Source: Progne subis subis
Lineage: Eukaryota > Chordata > Aves > Passeriformes > Hirundinidae
Reading direction: 5' to 3'
Assembly (NCBI GenBank): GCA_022316685.1
Contig: JAKJHU010000085.1
Span: 2,914,001 to 2,978,000 of the forward strand
Length of the DNA stretch: 64,000 nt
The notes under the pieces were generated by a model. That model made no database searches. It was not told the origin of the DNA and saw only the letters and a program-made list of their open reading frames with translations. Of this stretch, positions 1 through 13,559 are shown piece after piece; positions within the stretch are counted from its first letter, which is position 1, and each line of letters begins with the position of its first letter. The position numbers were made by a program, and so were the translations under genes.

Positions 1-1007
1 ATAAAATCCACAGCCCTTCACAGATGACAACAAATCCAAATGGCCTTTTTGCACAGTGAAAATATTAGCCTTAACACTTTTTTTTTTTTTTTTTTTTAAA
101 TAGTAAATCTCTTCCAACCAGTTGCTGCTTTCACAGGCACCTCTGAGAGAGATGATTTTGGTAAACTTTTCCTGTCACAGTGGAGTTTGCTGCCTTGTAC
201 AGAAAGCAAATAGCACTTTTTTTTCTCCCCCTCTCTCTCGTTTGAGAGTTTTCTTGGTAGGGATGAAACCACGAAACAGAAGGCCGCCTAAATGAAATTA
301 TTAACCCAGAGAAACCACTAAAGGAACTTGATTAATTTGCCAAGTAACAGAGCCCGGTTTGTTCTTTTAGGCAACACATCTTAAAGTAATTGAATCACCC
401 CTTGAAAAAAAACCAAAAAAACAGCAGATGATTGAGCCCTGAGGTACACTCGTTCACTATCCTTAATAAATCTCTCTTTATGAAGGAGGTAGTATGCTTT
501 TCTCATCAGAAACCTGTTAATTTTTTCCTCCTTTAAGTAATTGAATACAAAGTTCAAAATCTATCTGCAGCATCCTTCTAGAGAGAAAAAAAAAAAAAAA
601 AAATCAAAGGTTTATCTCCTGCTTCATCTCAGCAAGTTAATTATGCTTTCATAATTGAGTTAAACCAGCAGGTTATTAAAAATACCACAGGATAATTTTT
701 AATATTTTTTAATGCTATCACGAACCCCAAATCTTTAGCAGAACCAAGACTCCCAGGACCTGCACTGTGCCCCGCATGCTGCAGGAGGATGCCCAAGATG
801 GGCCGTGCCAGCCTCATTCCAGCTAAGAAAAGTGCCTGATGTGGTTTTATTCCTCCTTGTTTGGAAGCAGAGGCTGTGCCACCAGCTGTGGTATCTCAGC
901 CAGAGATATCTGCAGAACCCCTGGGCACGGCCTGAGGGCAATGGTGAATCTCCCCTGCATCTCCAAGCACAGTCTGGCTGCACAGCCTCCACCACAGAAC
1001 GGGATCC
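1..1007. other. AT-rich non-coding DNA
   Basis: I see no gene. The first 720 bases are much richer in A and T than the following DNA and hold many TAAT-type homeodomain cores. There is a T20 run at 78-97 and an A18 run at 586-603. No reading frame here looks like an exon. It could be a conserved non-coding block, but conservation cannot be judged from one sequence. Confidence 0.5.
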
Positions 1008-1400
1008 CTGACCCACAGGGACCTGAAACCTCCTCTGCTCCAACCCCATCCATGGGCAGGGACACCTTCCACCAGCCCAGGCTGCTCCAAGCCCTGTCCA
1101 ACCTGGCCTTGAATGTTTCCAGGGACGGGACAGCTTCTCTGGGAACCTGTGCCAGGCTCTCCCCTTCCTCTGAGTAAAGAATTTCTCCCTGATATCTAAT
1201 CCTACCCTGCCCTCTTTCAGTTTGAAGCCATTCCCCTTCATCCCATCACTCCATGTCCTTGCCCAAAGTCCCTCTCCAGCTCTCTTGGAGCATCTTTAGG
1301 CACTGGAAAGGCCTTTAAGTTCTCCACAAAGTCTTCTCCAGGCTGAACAACCCCGACTCTCCCAGCCTGTGCTCACAGGAGAGGCGTTTCAGCCTCTTTG
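1008..1400 (-). mobile_element. CR1 LINE 3' fragment
   Basis: Read on the minus strand this matches the 3' part of a bird CR1 non-LTR retrotransposon. It has the run corresponding to the end of ORF2 (gctgaacaac / ccaggctg), the spacer with the 'vast majority' CR1 wording around ccagggacgg and cctggccttgaatg, and then the block containing tgggcaggga near 1055. The terminal octamer repeats (attctatg type) are not preserved. It is diverged and 5' truncated, as most CR1 copies are, and has no coding capacity. Boundaries are good to about 20 bases. Confidence 0.8.
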
Positions 1401-4400
1401 GTGGCCGTGACTGAAACATCTTTCACTGCTCCCCAAGAAACCTGAGTTGAGCTTTGTTAGCCCTGGGATGGAGGAGGAGCTCCCAGAGCTCTACCACGAT
1501 GCTCATGGTGCTTCCACGTCAAGTGTATTTCTAATCAGCATTTCACTTCAAACATTACCCATTCAACTAATTCTACTAATTCTAGGGAATTACAGAAATA
1601 ATTGCTATTTTCCAATAGACACAGGACTGCCTCTCGAGACAGAGGGGAAAAAAAAAAAATAAGGAAAAAAAAAAATTCACTGAAGTACTGTGTAAGGAAA
1701 GTCAAAATAAGCTATTTCCATCTCCTCATTTGCAATTAACTTCGGAGCGTAACACAGTGGGAGGTGGTTCATGGGAAAAGTACGGCTTCGTTGTAATCCT
1801 GCCTCCTTCTGAGTGGAGACATCAGCAGAGATGGATGCACCCTGCCAGGTCGCAGTCACCCCGGCCCCTCTGGGCTGCCTGGCACCAGGGAGAGGCAGGA
1901 GAGCTGCCAGCCCCACAGCAGGGAGCTGTGACCTGAGGCCAGGCTCTGCCCCGTTGTTGTCACCACTGACACCGCTGTGGTGTGTGAGAAGCTCCATTTG
2001 CACCATCTCCATCCCTAGCCTGAGTGCAGATCCCACCCACAGCTCCCAGGAGACAGAGCAAAGGGGAGGTGAGGCTGGTAACAGCCTGGAAGAGCAAGGT
2101 TCTTCCTGGGAAGAACAGGGTTGGAGTTGGCAGAGTGAGCGCAGGGTGGGGTGGCAGAACGGAGCTGCTCTCCTCTCACTGGGCTGCCTGAAGAAGGGAT
2201 GGTAGTTACAATAATCTACCTTTCTTTTTTTTTTTCTCCTAACTCCCTGAAAAAATTGAATGGGGATTTTTCTGTAGCAATGTCCTTCTCTTCTCAGTGA
2301 CCCTACTGCTGCAAGAGGAGCTGGCCCAGCAGTCGTCCTTCCCTGGAGAGATCTGGGCACTCTTCATAGAAGGGTCCCAACAGGACCTCTGCTCAGTGGG
2401 GCACTTTGTCCCCTGCTCTGCCTTGCATCAGCCCTGCCTCACCTCAAAACACCTCTCTGCTTACGGGTGTTTCTGCCACATTCCTGAAGATCCCAGGCCA
2501 AGCAACGGTTTGGGAGCTCTCCTGAATGAGCTGGTTCCCCTGCATCGCCTGGCAGGGCTGGGGGCTCTTCCCTGCTCCCCATGCAAATCCTCCCGAGGAG
2601 GAGGAGGAGGAGGCGGCTCAGAGCCAGCCGTGCACCGCCTGGGAGCCTCCTGCCAGTGTGTGCCCAGGGGCAGAGGATCCAGGCTGCGAGGAGGGGTCCG
2701 TCACACGCCTCGTCTGACGCTTGGCTCGTGGGTTGATTGCAAACCAGCCGGCCAGCACAACGAGCAGCGCAGAGGCCGGGGTGCCAACAGAGCCCTGAAT
2801 CCCAGTCCTGCTGCAATCAAGAGCAGAATCCTGCTGCCACTGCAGGATCAATCCTCAGACTGCTCCTGCAGTGCCCAGGGACCTTTGCTGGAGAGGAAGG
2901 TGCTCTGTCCTCCAGCAACCATTTCCCATCCTTTGCCCTAAAACATTAAAAGAGCACCGACGTGGCGGCCTGCTGATTGTGCATTAAATATTCACCTACA
3001 CGATACTTCCTTTGAAGAATTCTCCTTTTAACTGTTCTATTTTCATAGCTGTCCTCATCTCTCCGTAACGCTCCATCTTCTGCTTAAGTGTCATCTTCAG
3101 ATTTTGTTCCCAATTAATATTTCTATGGCAACTGCATTTAATTTTGAAGTGGTAGCACTCACTCTGCATAGGAACCAGAGCCTCCTCCTCGCCTCACAGC
3201 TCTGTGCCTGTGGTGGACACTTAGCTGTTGTGTTTGCTTCCAAAAGCCATGGTTCCCTGGAGCATCTACACCCAGCCTCAGTGCCCCTGCCTTGCCCTCT
3301 TAATGCCAGTCCAGGCAAATCTGAGCTCAAATTAATCCATCATCTTGTGATCCCTCATCACCAAGGGCCTGCATTTGTACAGCCCAGGGCAAAGCACAGG
3401 TATTTGGAGCTGCACCCAGGGGAGCAGCCTGGCAGGACAGCAACACACTGTGAAACAAGAAGTGTTTGGGGATGCAGGAGGCGGCAGGAGGGATTGCTGT
3501 GTTTGGAAGCCCAGCCTCCACCCCCTATCCAGCTCCAGATGATCCCCAGTGCTGGGTGGAGGGTTTTGCCTCAACACCCTGAGCTGTGAACCCAGTGGTG
3601 GGGTGCAGACACGTCCCCGGTTCCTGCGGCCACCAGGCACTCCCCAAAGTGATGAGGAAGGCACCCACTCATGTCCGCTTGTGGGTTTCCTCCTCATTGA
3701 AAGGGCAGAACGAATCACTGAAGGTGGAAACAACCCATGGAGGTGACCAGCAGCAGCAGCATGGGGACATCCCCCAGCTCTGAGTGCACCACAGGACCCT
3801 CCCGCGGGTTCTGCACTGGCGAGAAAAAAAAAAAGATGGGCACAGAGTGGTTAAAATAAGCCTGGGTTAGGGCCTGGAATGAGAAGCATTTTGTGTGCTG
3901 GTTTCCCTGACCTGGCTGCCTTTGGTCTGGCCGAAACCTTGCAGGCATCTCTGGAATGACAGAAATGCTGAACGTCCTGTTAGCTGGGTTCTGCAGCCTC
4001 AGCACTGCTTTGTGCAGAGGAGCCTGGCCGGGATGTCCCCGCAGGGGCTGGCAGCCTGACAGATGGAAAGCTGGCCTGCTGCATGTGCAACGCTGGAGTT
4101 TGGGGATTAAGCTGTATGAATCCACCTTCAAAATCATTTTGTTCTGAGCCGACATCCCTGCTGCCACCGACGCCGTCCTGAGCACTGTGCAAACCTCTCC
4201 TCTTCGTGCGTGGTGACAGTACGTGCACAGAGGTTCCCCCTGTCACATCGTGGCTTGGTTCCCCTCGCTGTTTTCCACTGCAGCCTGGGGCACCTCTGCA
4301 GTTGCAATACCCCTGGCATTACATATTTATTCCACGCTTCTTTTCTTACCAAAACATCTCAGACAACGCCAGGGGAGATTCTGGGGGTTTGCTCTGGTTT

Positions 4401-5540
4401 TAGCCCTGTGTTCACAGCTGGCATCTGACTTTCTAACCCCGGACTCCATTCCCTGCAAAGTGCCAGCTGAATTCCTGCGTTCCATGCCAGTCATGCAGCA
4501 GGGATGCCCTCCCGCCTGCTGTGCCCACCATGCCACTGCCACCCCACAAAGTGCCACCAGCAGAACAAGCGTGCTCGCCAGAGGTTTGGTTTTCCAAGAG
4601 CTCCCAGACAAGCTCTGCTCACAATATCTACATTATTCCTCATTCAGATGATGGAACCACAGAAAAATGTCATTTTGGAAGCCGAGTAACTTAACTCCCC
4701 ACAGCTGTGCCTTGGGCTGGGCTCCAGCTGCCTGGCTGCCCACAGGGCTCCTCCACACTCACACAAGCACCAGATTCCTCCCAAAACTCACTTCCCAGGA
4801 CGGGAATGAAATCTGGGACTCGGATTTCTTTCCTCAGCCAGTTGGGCCGCCCCGTGGTGGTGGCATGAACATGTTTTGCCATGGAGCTCATCCCTGGAAG
4901 GCAACGCTCCCGACCACTGCCCTTCTCCAAAGATGCTGTTGGGAATGCAGCTGGGGGAGGATCACATTCCCCACCCTGTGCTGGTTAAACTCTGTGTTTT
5001 TCCCCATCCAACGCTGCACCGCCAGGCAGAGAGAGTTTCTCTTTCAAAGCCAGTGCCAAGATGTTGGCTATGGATCTGACCTCACCCCTCCAGTGAAATA
5101 ATTCCTATGGCAATCACACGCTGACATCCTACCAAAAAAAAACCTCCCTACAGGTTCTTTATGAGCCCTGGAGGCAACAGGAGCTGACACAACCTGGGGC
5201 AAGGTGGGAGGGCAGGGTCTGTCCCCTCTCACGCTGCGGTGCCATTGTCACTGTCCCTGTGCCATTGTCACTCCCTGTGGCACTGAGTGCCCTTCTCCTC
5301 GCATTACTCGGCTCAGCAGTGAGGAGCTGCTGCCCCGTGCACAAGGCAGCTCCCAGCTTGGGGAAAGTTCTAGATGCCTTTCTGTCGCTGGGGCAGCCCA
5401 TGTCCCCTGACACGGTGCCAACGTCCTGCGTGGCAGGGAGGGAATGTGTCACAGTGCCCGTGTCCCACTGCCTCTCGTGAGCTGGGAGCTGCTGCTCGAA
5501 CAACGCACTGAGCCAGGAACTCAGCGGGTCCTGACACCAA
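1401..5540. other. Non-coding DNA, no gene seen
   Basis: This stretch is mixed, moderately GC-rich sequence. It contains a (GAG)6 microsatellite at 2595-2612, short A runs near 1651 and 1668, and an AT-richer patch at about 2940-3160. Open frames up to 227 codons (minus strand, 1677-2360) lack any recognisable domain, splice context or composition change and are treated as chance frames. Confidence 0.5.
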
Positions 5541-5680
5541 ATGTCACCCTCGAACACCCAGTGTCACCCATGAACACCCAGTGTCACCCTCGAACACCCA
5601 GTGTCACCCATGAACACCCAGTGTCACCCTCGAACACCCAGTGTCACCCATGAACACCCAGTGTCACCCTTAAACACCCA
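5541..5680. repeat. 20-bp minisatellite, seven copies
   Basis: There are seven head-to-tail copies of a 20-bp unit of the form GTGTCACCCNNGAACACCCA with no length variation. The two variable bases alternate strictly, TC then AT, through the first six copies. The true repeat is therefore a 40-bp dimer present 3.5 times. The first copy starts ATGTC and the seventh has TT at the variable pair. A decayed start of an eighth copy follows at 5681. Confidence 0.97.
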
Positions 5681-8600
5681 GCGTCGCTGATGGCTTCAGT
5701 TCTATCTTTGCTGTGTTTCAGGCTCTGTGCTGCCCAGGTGCAGCTCTGAGCTCACACTCAGGGTCACTCAGCTCTCTGCACACAGCAGCCACACAGAACA
5801 AATCCTGCTCCTGCTGCACACCAAGGACAATGCTCCAAGCTTCAGCCCCAACAGCACAAACAAGGGTGGAGGGAGGGACAAGAAGGATGGGACTGCAGAA
5901 CCTGGAGCTGGAACTGGACAATTCAACCCCAAAGTGCAAATGGACCAGAACTGACCCAAGTGTGAGACCTGGTGACCCTTTGTCCATTTTGTGCCCATTT
6001 TGGGTCCACCTTGGGTGCAGCCCTGGCCAGGCTCTTGTCCTGCCCAAGGTGTCTCCTAAAGGCCTTTTAATAAATATCTGCTTTATTCTCCAGCTCTGCC
6101 CATTCTCTGTTCCAGGCCAGGCTTTGCCAAGGCATCATCACCCTTAAACACAGGCTCCTTTCTCCTGGGCTCTGCCTCAGGACATCTCCCCATGTGAGCA
6201 GAGGGAGCTCACTGCTGCCCTGAAGATTTTGGGCTGTTTTCAAGTGGGATCCATCCCTTCCGAGCTCCCCCAAGCATCCCTGCCCTGACAGCTCTGCTCC
6301 AGCTCGCGTGTGGATGGCCACAGCTTCCCCAGCCAGCCACCCAGCACCAGCCCCATGTGCCCGGGCTGGGTTTTCACCTCCCGGCTGCTCCCGTGGGTTT
6401 GGCAGGGCTGTGATGCCCGGCTCTGTGCCGGAGGCTGAGCCACAGGAAACCCACTTAAAAACCAAGGCAGCTCCACAAATCAGTCTGACCCTGAGGCAGT
6501 TTGTCTCGCCGGCTGAAGGACGCTGTGCCGTCCTGGTGAGCACCCGGGCACAGTAAATCACGAACGAGCTCAGAAAAATGCAGCTCATGCACCGAAACCT
6601 TCCTCCCTGCCTGCCCCGGCCATGGAAAATAGCACCGATAATAACAGGCACCGGCTTTCTCTTTAACCTGAGATCTCTACGAGACATCAGCAAATTCGAG
6701 AGGGCAATTAAGGAAAATCAGCACTTCATTAGCTTCCTGAAATGCAGTCACCGCTGGAAGGAGAGGCAGCAGAGCTCAGCACAGAGAAGAATGCCCCAGT
6801 CACTGCGAGGTACAGCGAGGGAGAGCTGGTGATGCCGCTCGGAGTCACCTGGGACTGCGAGGGGCAGAGTTTGTGGGGTCTCTCCCTCACCAGCACCCTG
6901 TCAGCTCCCAGGCTGCAGACCAGCTGAGGGATTTTTTAATTATTATTTTTATTATTATTATTATTTTTAAGGCATGGCTTGTTTGACGGCCTGAAACTCT
7001 TCCCAGCAGCTGCTTACTGTGAGTGGGATAATTCTCCATCGCACCTCCAAACCGCTGTGCTGGTGCCCCAGTCGTGGCAGAGCTGTGGTGACACCAGCAC
7101 AGGTTAATCCCAGCCCAGCTCCGGGCCTTGGGAAGCCCAGCTTCCCCGGCAGGTGAAAGGGAAATCCCTGAGGTTAAGGCTTGGCAGAGAAGTGAGACCT
7201 CTCCCCTCCCTGCATCCCTTCCCCGGTTTATGGAGCGCTTTGTTTTTTTAAGACAGCCTTACGGAAACGGCATGAAAATTTAATCGCCTCGGCACCAAAA
7301 AAAAAAAAAATCCAATAGCTGCTCTTCACACGCACCTCGCTGCGATTGATTCTCCTGCTAAAACCTTCACACTCCCCATACTCTTATGGCAGCTCACCTG
7401 GCCCAGGGGAAAAGCAGCGTCCTCACCACCCCGACCACTCCCAGAGCCATTCCAGCACTGGGAAAGTCTTTTCTGGAGTTGTATTGGACAGACAGGCGGT
7501 ATCTAAACTTGATGTATTAGCTAAAGCTACTTAGACATTTGTTTTGGTCGATTAACTGGTAAATTTGTACTATCAAATTACTAAAAGCAAGCAAGTAAAA
7601 AATCCATAAGCATAACATTTGATTGAATTTCATAGTACTTTTAAACTATTAACCTATCAAAGGAATTTTACAACACTACTGATTTTTAAACGTTGTGTAC
7701 AGCTGCAGTGCCACACAGGGTGGAGGGGTTTGAGGTGCGAAGTTGCTTTTTACACCTCTGTGAATATTTCTGTGAGAACAGCGGGGGCTCAGGAGCATCT
7801 TCGTGGGCCCAGACTGCGCCAGGGCAGCGATAATTCCCAGGCAGGGCTGCCCCCAGCCTGCCTTGGGCTCCAAGGAAGGATTTCTCAGTGAAAACTGAAC
7901 AGGAGTGACGCAAGCGGTGGGCTTTGGCTCCCCACCCTCCCCTGGACCTGTGCTCAAGGAAAGCCACGACATTCATCAGGAGAATTTCCTCCAGTTAAAA
8001 CCAGAGCCCCCGATTCTGTTAACAATTTGGCAACGAATTAATGAGATTTTTTTCCAGCTGGAAAAGAAATTGCAAAACTCTCCCGGGAGCTTCTGGTTCG
8101 ACCCAAACAATCTGTCAAGGTGAGCTCAGCAGCTCTGAGCTCATCCCCAGCGCAAGGAGCAATAAATAAAAAGAACAAGAAGACCTGAGAGGGGGGACAT
8201 AGAGGTTTTTAGGAGCTCAGTGCCTTGGATGACAGGTTTATTTAAAATATCAAGAATGTCAATGCTCTTTAAAATATCAATGAGCCCCGTGGTAGGGGTG
8301 GAGGTGCCCCAGTCCTTCCAAACCTGGACTCCACCACCTCCAGTTCCAGCCCCAGACGCCAAATCACTCTGCTTCGGCACGGACATCCCTGGCCACTGTA
8401 CATCAAGGAAGAAAATATGCTTAAAGCGACTAATAGCTGGAGCTGAAGGAGAGATTATCATTATCCAAATTGCCTGCTCCTCGGAGAGAGCTGGGCAGAC
8501 TTCCAGGGATGCAGTGGAGCTCATTTCCCTGGGCAGCGGAGGGATGCTCTGAGCACTCTAAGCAGGAGGGCTGTGCAGCAGCACCAGGATGAAGGGGTGA

Positions 8601-11149
8601 AGGGCTGAGCACCCCCCTGGGATCCCCACAAAGCGGGGTACACCCCAGGAGAGGCTCAGAGCAGGGCTGGGGCTCCTGGCGATCCCTCAGCAGCGTCCTG
8701 CCCGCATTAGGATGCAGTGTGAGCTCAGGGGTGCTCAGCTGACAAACAGGGAGAAAAACGCTCATTTCTTGGGAAGATCCGCTGCCCTGTCACAGTGCCT
8801 GCACCCCGACCCCCCTGATTTACAGTTGGAAAGTTCGCCTCGACTGTGCTCAGCATCATTAAGCTACAAACCATAGACTAATTACAGGGCCCTGGGCAAA
8901 AAAACGTTAATCCAAAGAGCATAAAATTATAATGACTTTCTTGGCATAATTAGCCCAAACAAGATAAACAGTCCAAACAGCAGCGGCGGCTTGGGCACGT
9001 TCAGGGTCCCAGCTGAATCCCCTGCAGGGGGGTGGGTGGGGAGGGGCGGTGGCAGAAGGGATGTCCCGAGGGCAGGGAGGCTGGGGAGCTGCCACCAGCC
9101 CCACTCTGAGCGCGCTGTGGAGGCATCACACGGCAGCTAGGATGTTCCCATCTCTCCTCTCAAGCAGGTCTGCGTTTTCCCCAGCCACTGTGGGGACCAA
9201 ACTCAATCCACCATCAGGGGATGCAGGAAGGATGCAGTCACTGCCACCGCCACCGTTGTGCCAAAAAACTGCGTGCCCACAGGGACATCACACCCCAGCA
9301 TCATCCGGACCAAAACTTGGTCACATCAAGGCAGGCAGGCCCCTCTCAGGTCTGCCAAATCCGGAAGGAATCACTCAGGTCCCTGCGCCCCTTACCAGAC
9401 CCGTGCCAAGGGGCTGTGGCTGAGCCCAGGGAAGCGGCCTCAGGCAGGGTCAGAGGAGCCTTTTCCAAAAGCCCAGCTTAAGCGTAACACCCGCTTTATC
9501 TGCGTCTTTATTTATTTATTGCTGCCTGGGAAGTGCAACACAAAAGCTAATTATTTGATAAAAGCTTTGGGCAGGGTATTAACGAGCCAGACTTCTAAGC
9601 AGATATCCAAACCTCCTTTCTGCCTCCGCCTCCAGATGGGAGCCGGCGGTGTGGGGGCGGGTTGGGACACACAGGGACCCTTTTCCCTTGTGCCTGTGGC
9701 TCACCCTGCATGGGACAGGCATGCCAAGCCTCCACCAAAGGGCTGCTGTCCCTCTTTTTCTCCCTCCTGAAGGAACGCTGGCAGTTCCTTGCTCCAGAGA
9801 CAGAAGGAAGAGAGCTGGGAGAGGACGGGCAGCAGTTCAGAAACTGAGCATCCATCAGCATCTTCTTCCCAGACCCTGTTGGGAGGTTTAAAGCTGTTCA
9901 CACCCTCCCACCAAGACAAGCCTTTTGGACTCGTTGTGTCCCTATTTCCTATTTCACCAGACTACTCCAAAAGCAAACAGAGCTGTCTGGGTGCTGGCAG
10001 CTCCTCTGATGTGCCCAAACTGCCACCCTGGGGTACAAACAGAAGCGCCCCTGCAGCTCAGGGAGCACATGGAGTGTTGGCAACATTTTCCAGTCCAGAA
10101 AATCCCAACTGGACACCCGACAGACTTTCCCGGGTCAGCATTCCTCTCCCTGCCTTCCCCCAGCACCAACTGGCTTTATGGACACCCATTGGAGCCATTC
10201 CCCAAAAATCTGCTGTAAATCCCGGCTTCCAGTTAATTTTCTGCCATTCCGGGCAACACCCTCGAGATGAAATATTGCTCATATTTGCAGCCACGCTCAA
10301 AAAACTTCAGACCAAAAGCACGTGGCTGGAAGCCCCGCGGTGGGGATCCCATCCCTCCTCCCCACACCCTCTTTGGGTGCTCCAGCAGCGAGCCTCAGGT
10401 CCGGCTTTTGATGGGAAACTCAAATAAATCCATCTCTGTTTTCCCTGCAGGTTCATCTCTGCGTGGGGCTGCCCTTGTGGCAAACCCACCTCCCACCCAC
10501 TCAGGGCAATGAAACCACTCAAACGTTTTAAAACCAGCATGTTAGCCGGGAAATTTTGCAACCACGGGATAATGGAGACTATCTCCGGGCAAGCAAGAGG
10601 TTAGGAAGATAAATGGCATCGATAAAGGACGTTTTAGCCCAAAGCAATTTGAAATCGATGCAAATGGGAGAGTTTTTTCAGGCAGACGTGCAGGTGCTGG
10701 GGCTGGCCACAGGGAGGGCTTGGCCATCAGGGCTTTGGGTTCCCTCCCGGCAGCACGAGAGCCAAAAATTACCTCTTACACTGGGATATCTTTGGCCGAA
10801 TGGTTTTAATTTCCTGTTAATTGGGGGAAATTTGTGTTGAAATTTAATTCGTCTTGAACCAGCGACCCTTCCAAAAAAGGGAGAACAACTGCACCTACAG
10901 TGAACCAGGGCACTGTGAGCAAAGGGCGTCTTCTCGGTGTGGAAATGCTTATTTGTCCCAGCAGTTAAACCACCTACCAACACAGAAATCAATGTGTTTG
11001 CACATGCTGTCCCTCCCATCTGTGCCTATAAAGCTCCCCACAGGGACACCCACCCAACAGCTTCCACACGCCACCAACTCCTCTTTTTTCAGCCAAACTT
11101 CAGGGTTTTTTTAGGACGTGACACACGGAAGCGTGGTGCCAATGAAGGG
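5681..11149. other. Non-coding DNA, no gene seen
   Basis: I recognise no exon. Small landmarks are an imperfect ATT trinucleotide tract at 6938-6967, an AT-rich patch at about 7510-7700, and a second at about 8820-8970 with several TAAT and ATTA cores. The longest open frames (170 and 212 codons, plus strand, 9258-10427) have no domain and no flanking splice signals that stand out. Confidence 0.45.
6938..6967. repeat. ATT trinucleotide tract
   Basis: An imperfect (ATT)n tract of about 30 bases with two T expansions sits in otherwise GC-rich DNA. It is an ordinary microsatellite. Confidence 0.9.
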
Positions 11150-11700
11150 GGTTAGCAACGTGAAAAGCCAGATCTTGTGAGCACAATGAATCGCTCTTTA
11201 TAAAAAGAAGGGGGAAAAAAAAAAAATCTAATCAAGAACTTTTCCTTTCTTCCCTTTTTTTGGGTTTTTTTTTTTTCACCCAGGACGGTATGTGATGTGT
11301 GTAGTTTCAAAAGGAGATTTACTAGAGACCGCTGTGACTAAGGCAAGATGTAATTAGAAGAGGGGAGGAACATTTATCATTTGCCAGAGTGAATTAGGTA
11401 TTTCGACTTCTCAAAAGAATTGAACACAGAGGGTGAATTTTTTTCCAATTTTTCTCACATCTCCAATATTATTAAGTTCAGCTAGAAAACACTTGAGACA
11501 AATTGACTCATCTGAGCCCATCTCTTCATAATTGCTACACATTTTAAATTGGCTTAGTTAAATGAACACTTTGCACGGCGGTTGACAGGCTCTGTTGTCT
11601 GGATGCAATATTAAAAATATCAAAATCAACAACGAGAGCTAGAGCAGAGCTTGGGGATATTGCTTTCCAGAGCTCTGGATATTGCTTTAGCTGGACTGTA
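11150..11700. promoter_or_regulatory. AT-rich block, candidate conserved non-coding element
   Basis: About 550 bases stand out from their GC-rich surroundings by high A+T content, an absence of CpG and no simple repeat structure apart from an A run near 11215 and a T run near 11268. The text has dense homeodomain-like (ATTA, TAAT) and related AT-rich cores and no usable reading frame. Blocks like this between developmental or metabolic regulators in birds are often conserved enhancers. That role is inference, and an old unrecognised transposon is the alternative. Confidence 0.35.
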
Positions 11701-13559
11701 GCAAGTACCTACAGCTCTCAAGGTGCTTTTAGACATAGATTAAGAGATACCATTCCTTTCCCATTAATAGGAAAGTTTTTCTTGCTACTTAACAAGAAAT
11801 TTATAAGCTCGTGCTCTAAACTGGGCCACCAGCCATGGGTTGTGCACCAAAACCATCCCAATAATGGTAATTCACTTTGCAAAGCCTCCACACAGTGCAA
11901 TGCCCTCAGATTTTGAGCATTTCCAGTTGTTGTCATGGAATATGCTCCACTCCCAGCAGCCAGGAACTCAAAGGTGCCTGACCCTACCCACTTTTTTATG
12001 ACTCCAGCCAGAGTTAGGAGCTCTTGGGCAGATCTGGAGATGCTCAGTATCTCCCCAGATCCCAAACCCTCTCTCCCAGCTCGTTTCCTCAGTGTTGTTG
12101 TGCACGTGAGACGTTCCACGGGTCTCCTCCAAAGGCTACCGAGAGTCAGGCAGAAGGGAAGAATTTGTGTCTGTGCTTTGCCAACGTGATCTCAGACCGC
12201 ATTTGTAAGACTCAAGAGCTTTGTGAAAACCCAAAGCCAGGCAAAATAATTGCTGATACAGAAACATTTGAGCAGCTCAGGCATGCATTAGATAAGGGAT
12301 CTTGTTTCTGCTCCCCCTCCCCTTGGCCTGCGTGCTTCCTTTCCACATTGTTTTATCATGAACAGAAAATAACAGCAGAGACAGAAAGGCAGAGCCTGCC
12401 AACAGCGTGATTTATGTTGGCTTGGGAGCTGAAACACTTGATAAAGCATCCAAAGCCTTGGATGACTGCACAGGGGCTGCAGCAGAGCTGGGTACCAGCC
12501 TGGCCTCTGGCTGCCCGTGGAGCTGGCAGGGGAGGAAGGATCGAGGGCAGAAACCCCAAGGGGCGAGCTGCAGTCAGAAATGCAGCAATGCAGACACTGG
12601 GCCAGGGGTTTCCCAGCCTCCAGCCCTTTTTCCTGCACCCACACCCAGCCCTGCTCCAGCCCCTGAGCCAGCACAGCTGTCCCTGCCCTCGGGAACCAAA
12701 AAAAGGAAGAGCAGGTGAAGCACCACACACCAGGGTCGTGGGGGCTGCAGCCTGATGTTGGTAATAAATATCACTCAAGGTCTTGCTATGAAATGCCCCG
12801 AAGATGGAGATGGACACCCTGTGTCTATGGAGGGACGTGTCCACAGCGGGATGGAGGCTTTGCAACCCCTCATCCCAGTTTGCTGCAGAGATATGCCAAG
12901 AACACCACGTTGGCAGAATTTCTCGCAGGGCTGGGATGGAAACAAACGGGTTACCAGAGCCCAGAGCGTGTTTGTTCATTCCTATCCCGGCAGTGAGATT
13001 TCTCCCTTATTTAAATAGCGTCTCCAAGGCTTTACCCGTACTCATTTAATAAAGCAGCGTGTCAACACCAGTTCTGCATCACAAAATGAAGGGCACTCAG
13101 CGATTCCCCCACGGGACAATTAAATAAAGAGAGAAGAAAACAAAGGATCATCTCAGACCTCTCCGTGCTCGCAGCACCGTGGGGCCGGGGGGAGGAAGGA
13201 TTCAGCCTGTCTGATGGGAGTGTTGCCCTGCCCGGCTGAGAGGAGAGCAGGGCTGCACGGAGGAATTCAGGGCTCTAAACCATTGAATAAAAGCTCAGGG
13301 ATAATCCCAGGTGGGATGGATGGGGATCTCTGGCAGCAGCACTGGGCTGCCCTGCGCTGGTGCCCTCACGGGGATGTGAATGGGCAGCAAATGGCTGAGA
13401 TGGGAATTTGCTGATTTGGAACAAAAAGCCGATAGAGCCAAGAAAAACGCCTCAGTTTAGTGCTGGGCTTAGCAAAGCCCATCCTCGCAGAGCCTGCCCA
13501 CAGCCCCACCACCTTTCCCCTGGCCCAGACATCTGCAGACAGTGATGGCTTCCCTGGGT
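11701..13559. other. Non-coding DNA, no gene seen
   Basis: Mixed sequence without a recognisable exon, transposon or tandem repeat. The longest open frame is 207 codons (minus strand, 12356-12979). It overlaps others in several frames and has no domain. Confidence 0.45.

Noticed and set aside
1677..2360. 227-codon minus-strand frame
   Set aside because: No domain similarity and no exon signals; crosses poly-pyrimidine runs.
5541..5680. CRISPR-like array
   Set aside because: Direct repeats with no unique spacers, in a vertebrate genome; a plain minisatellite.
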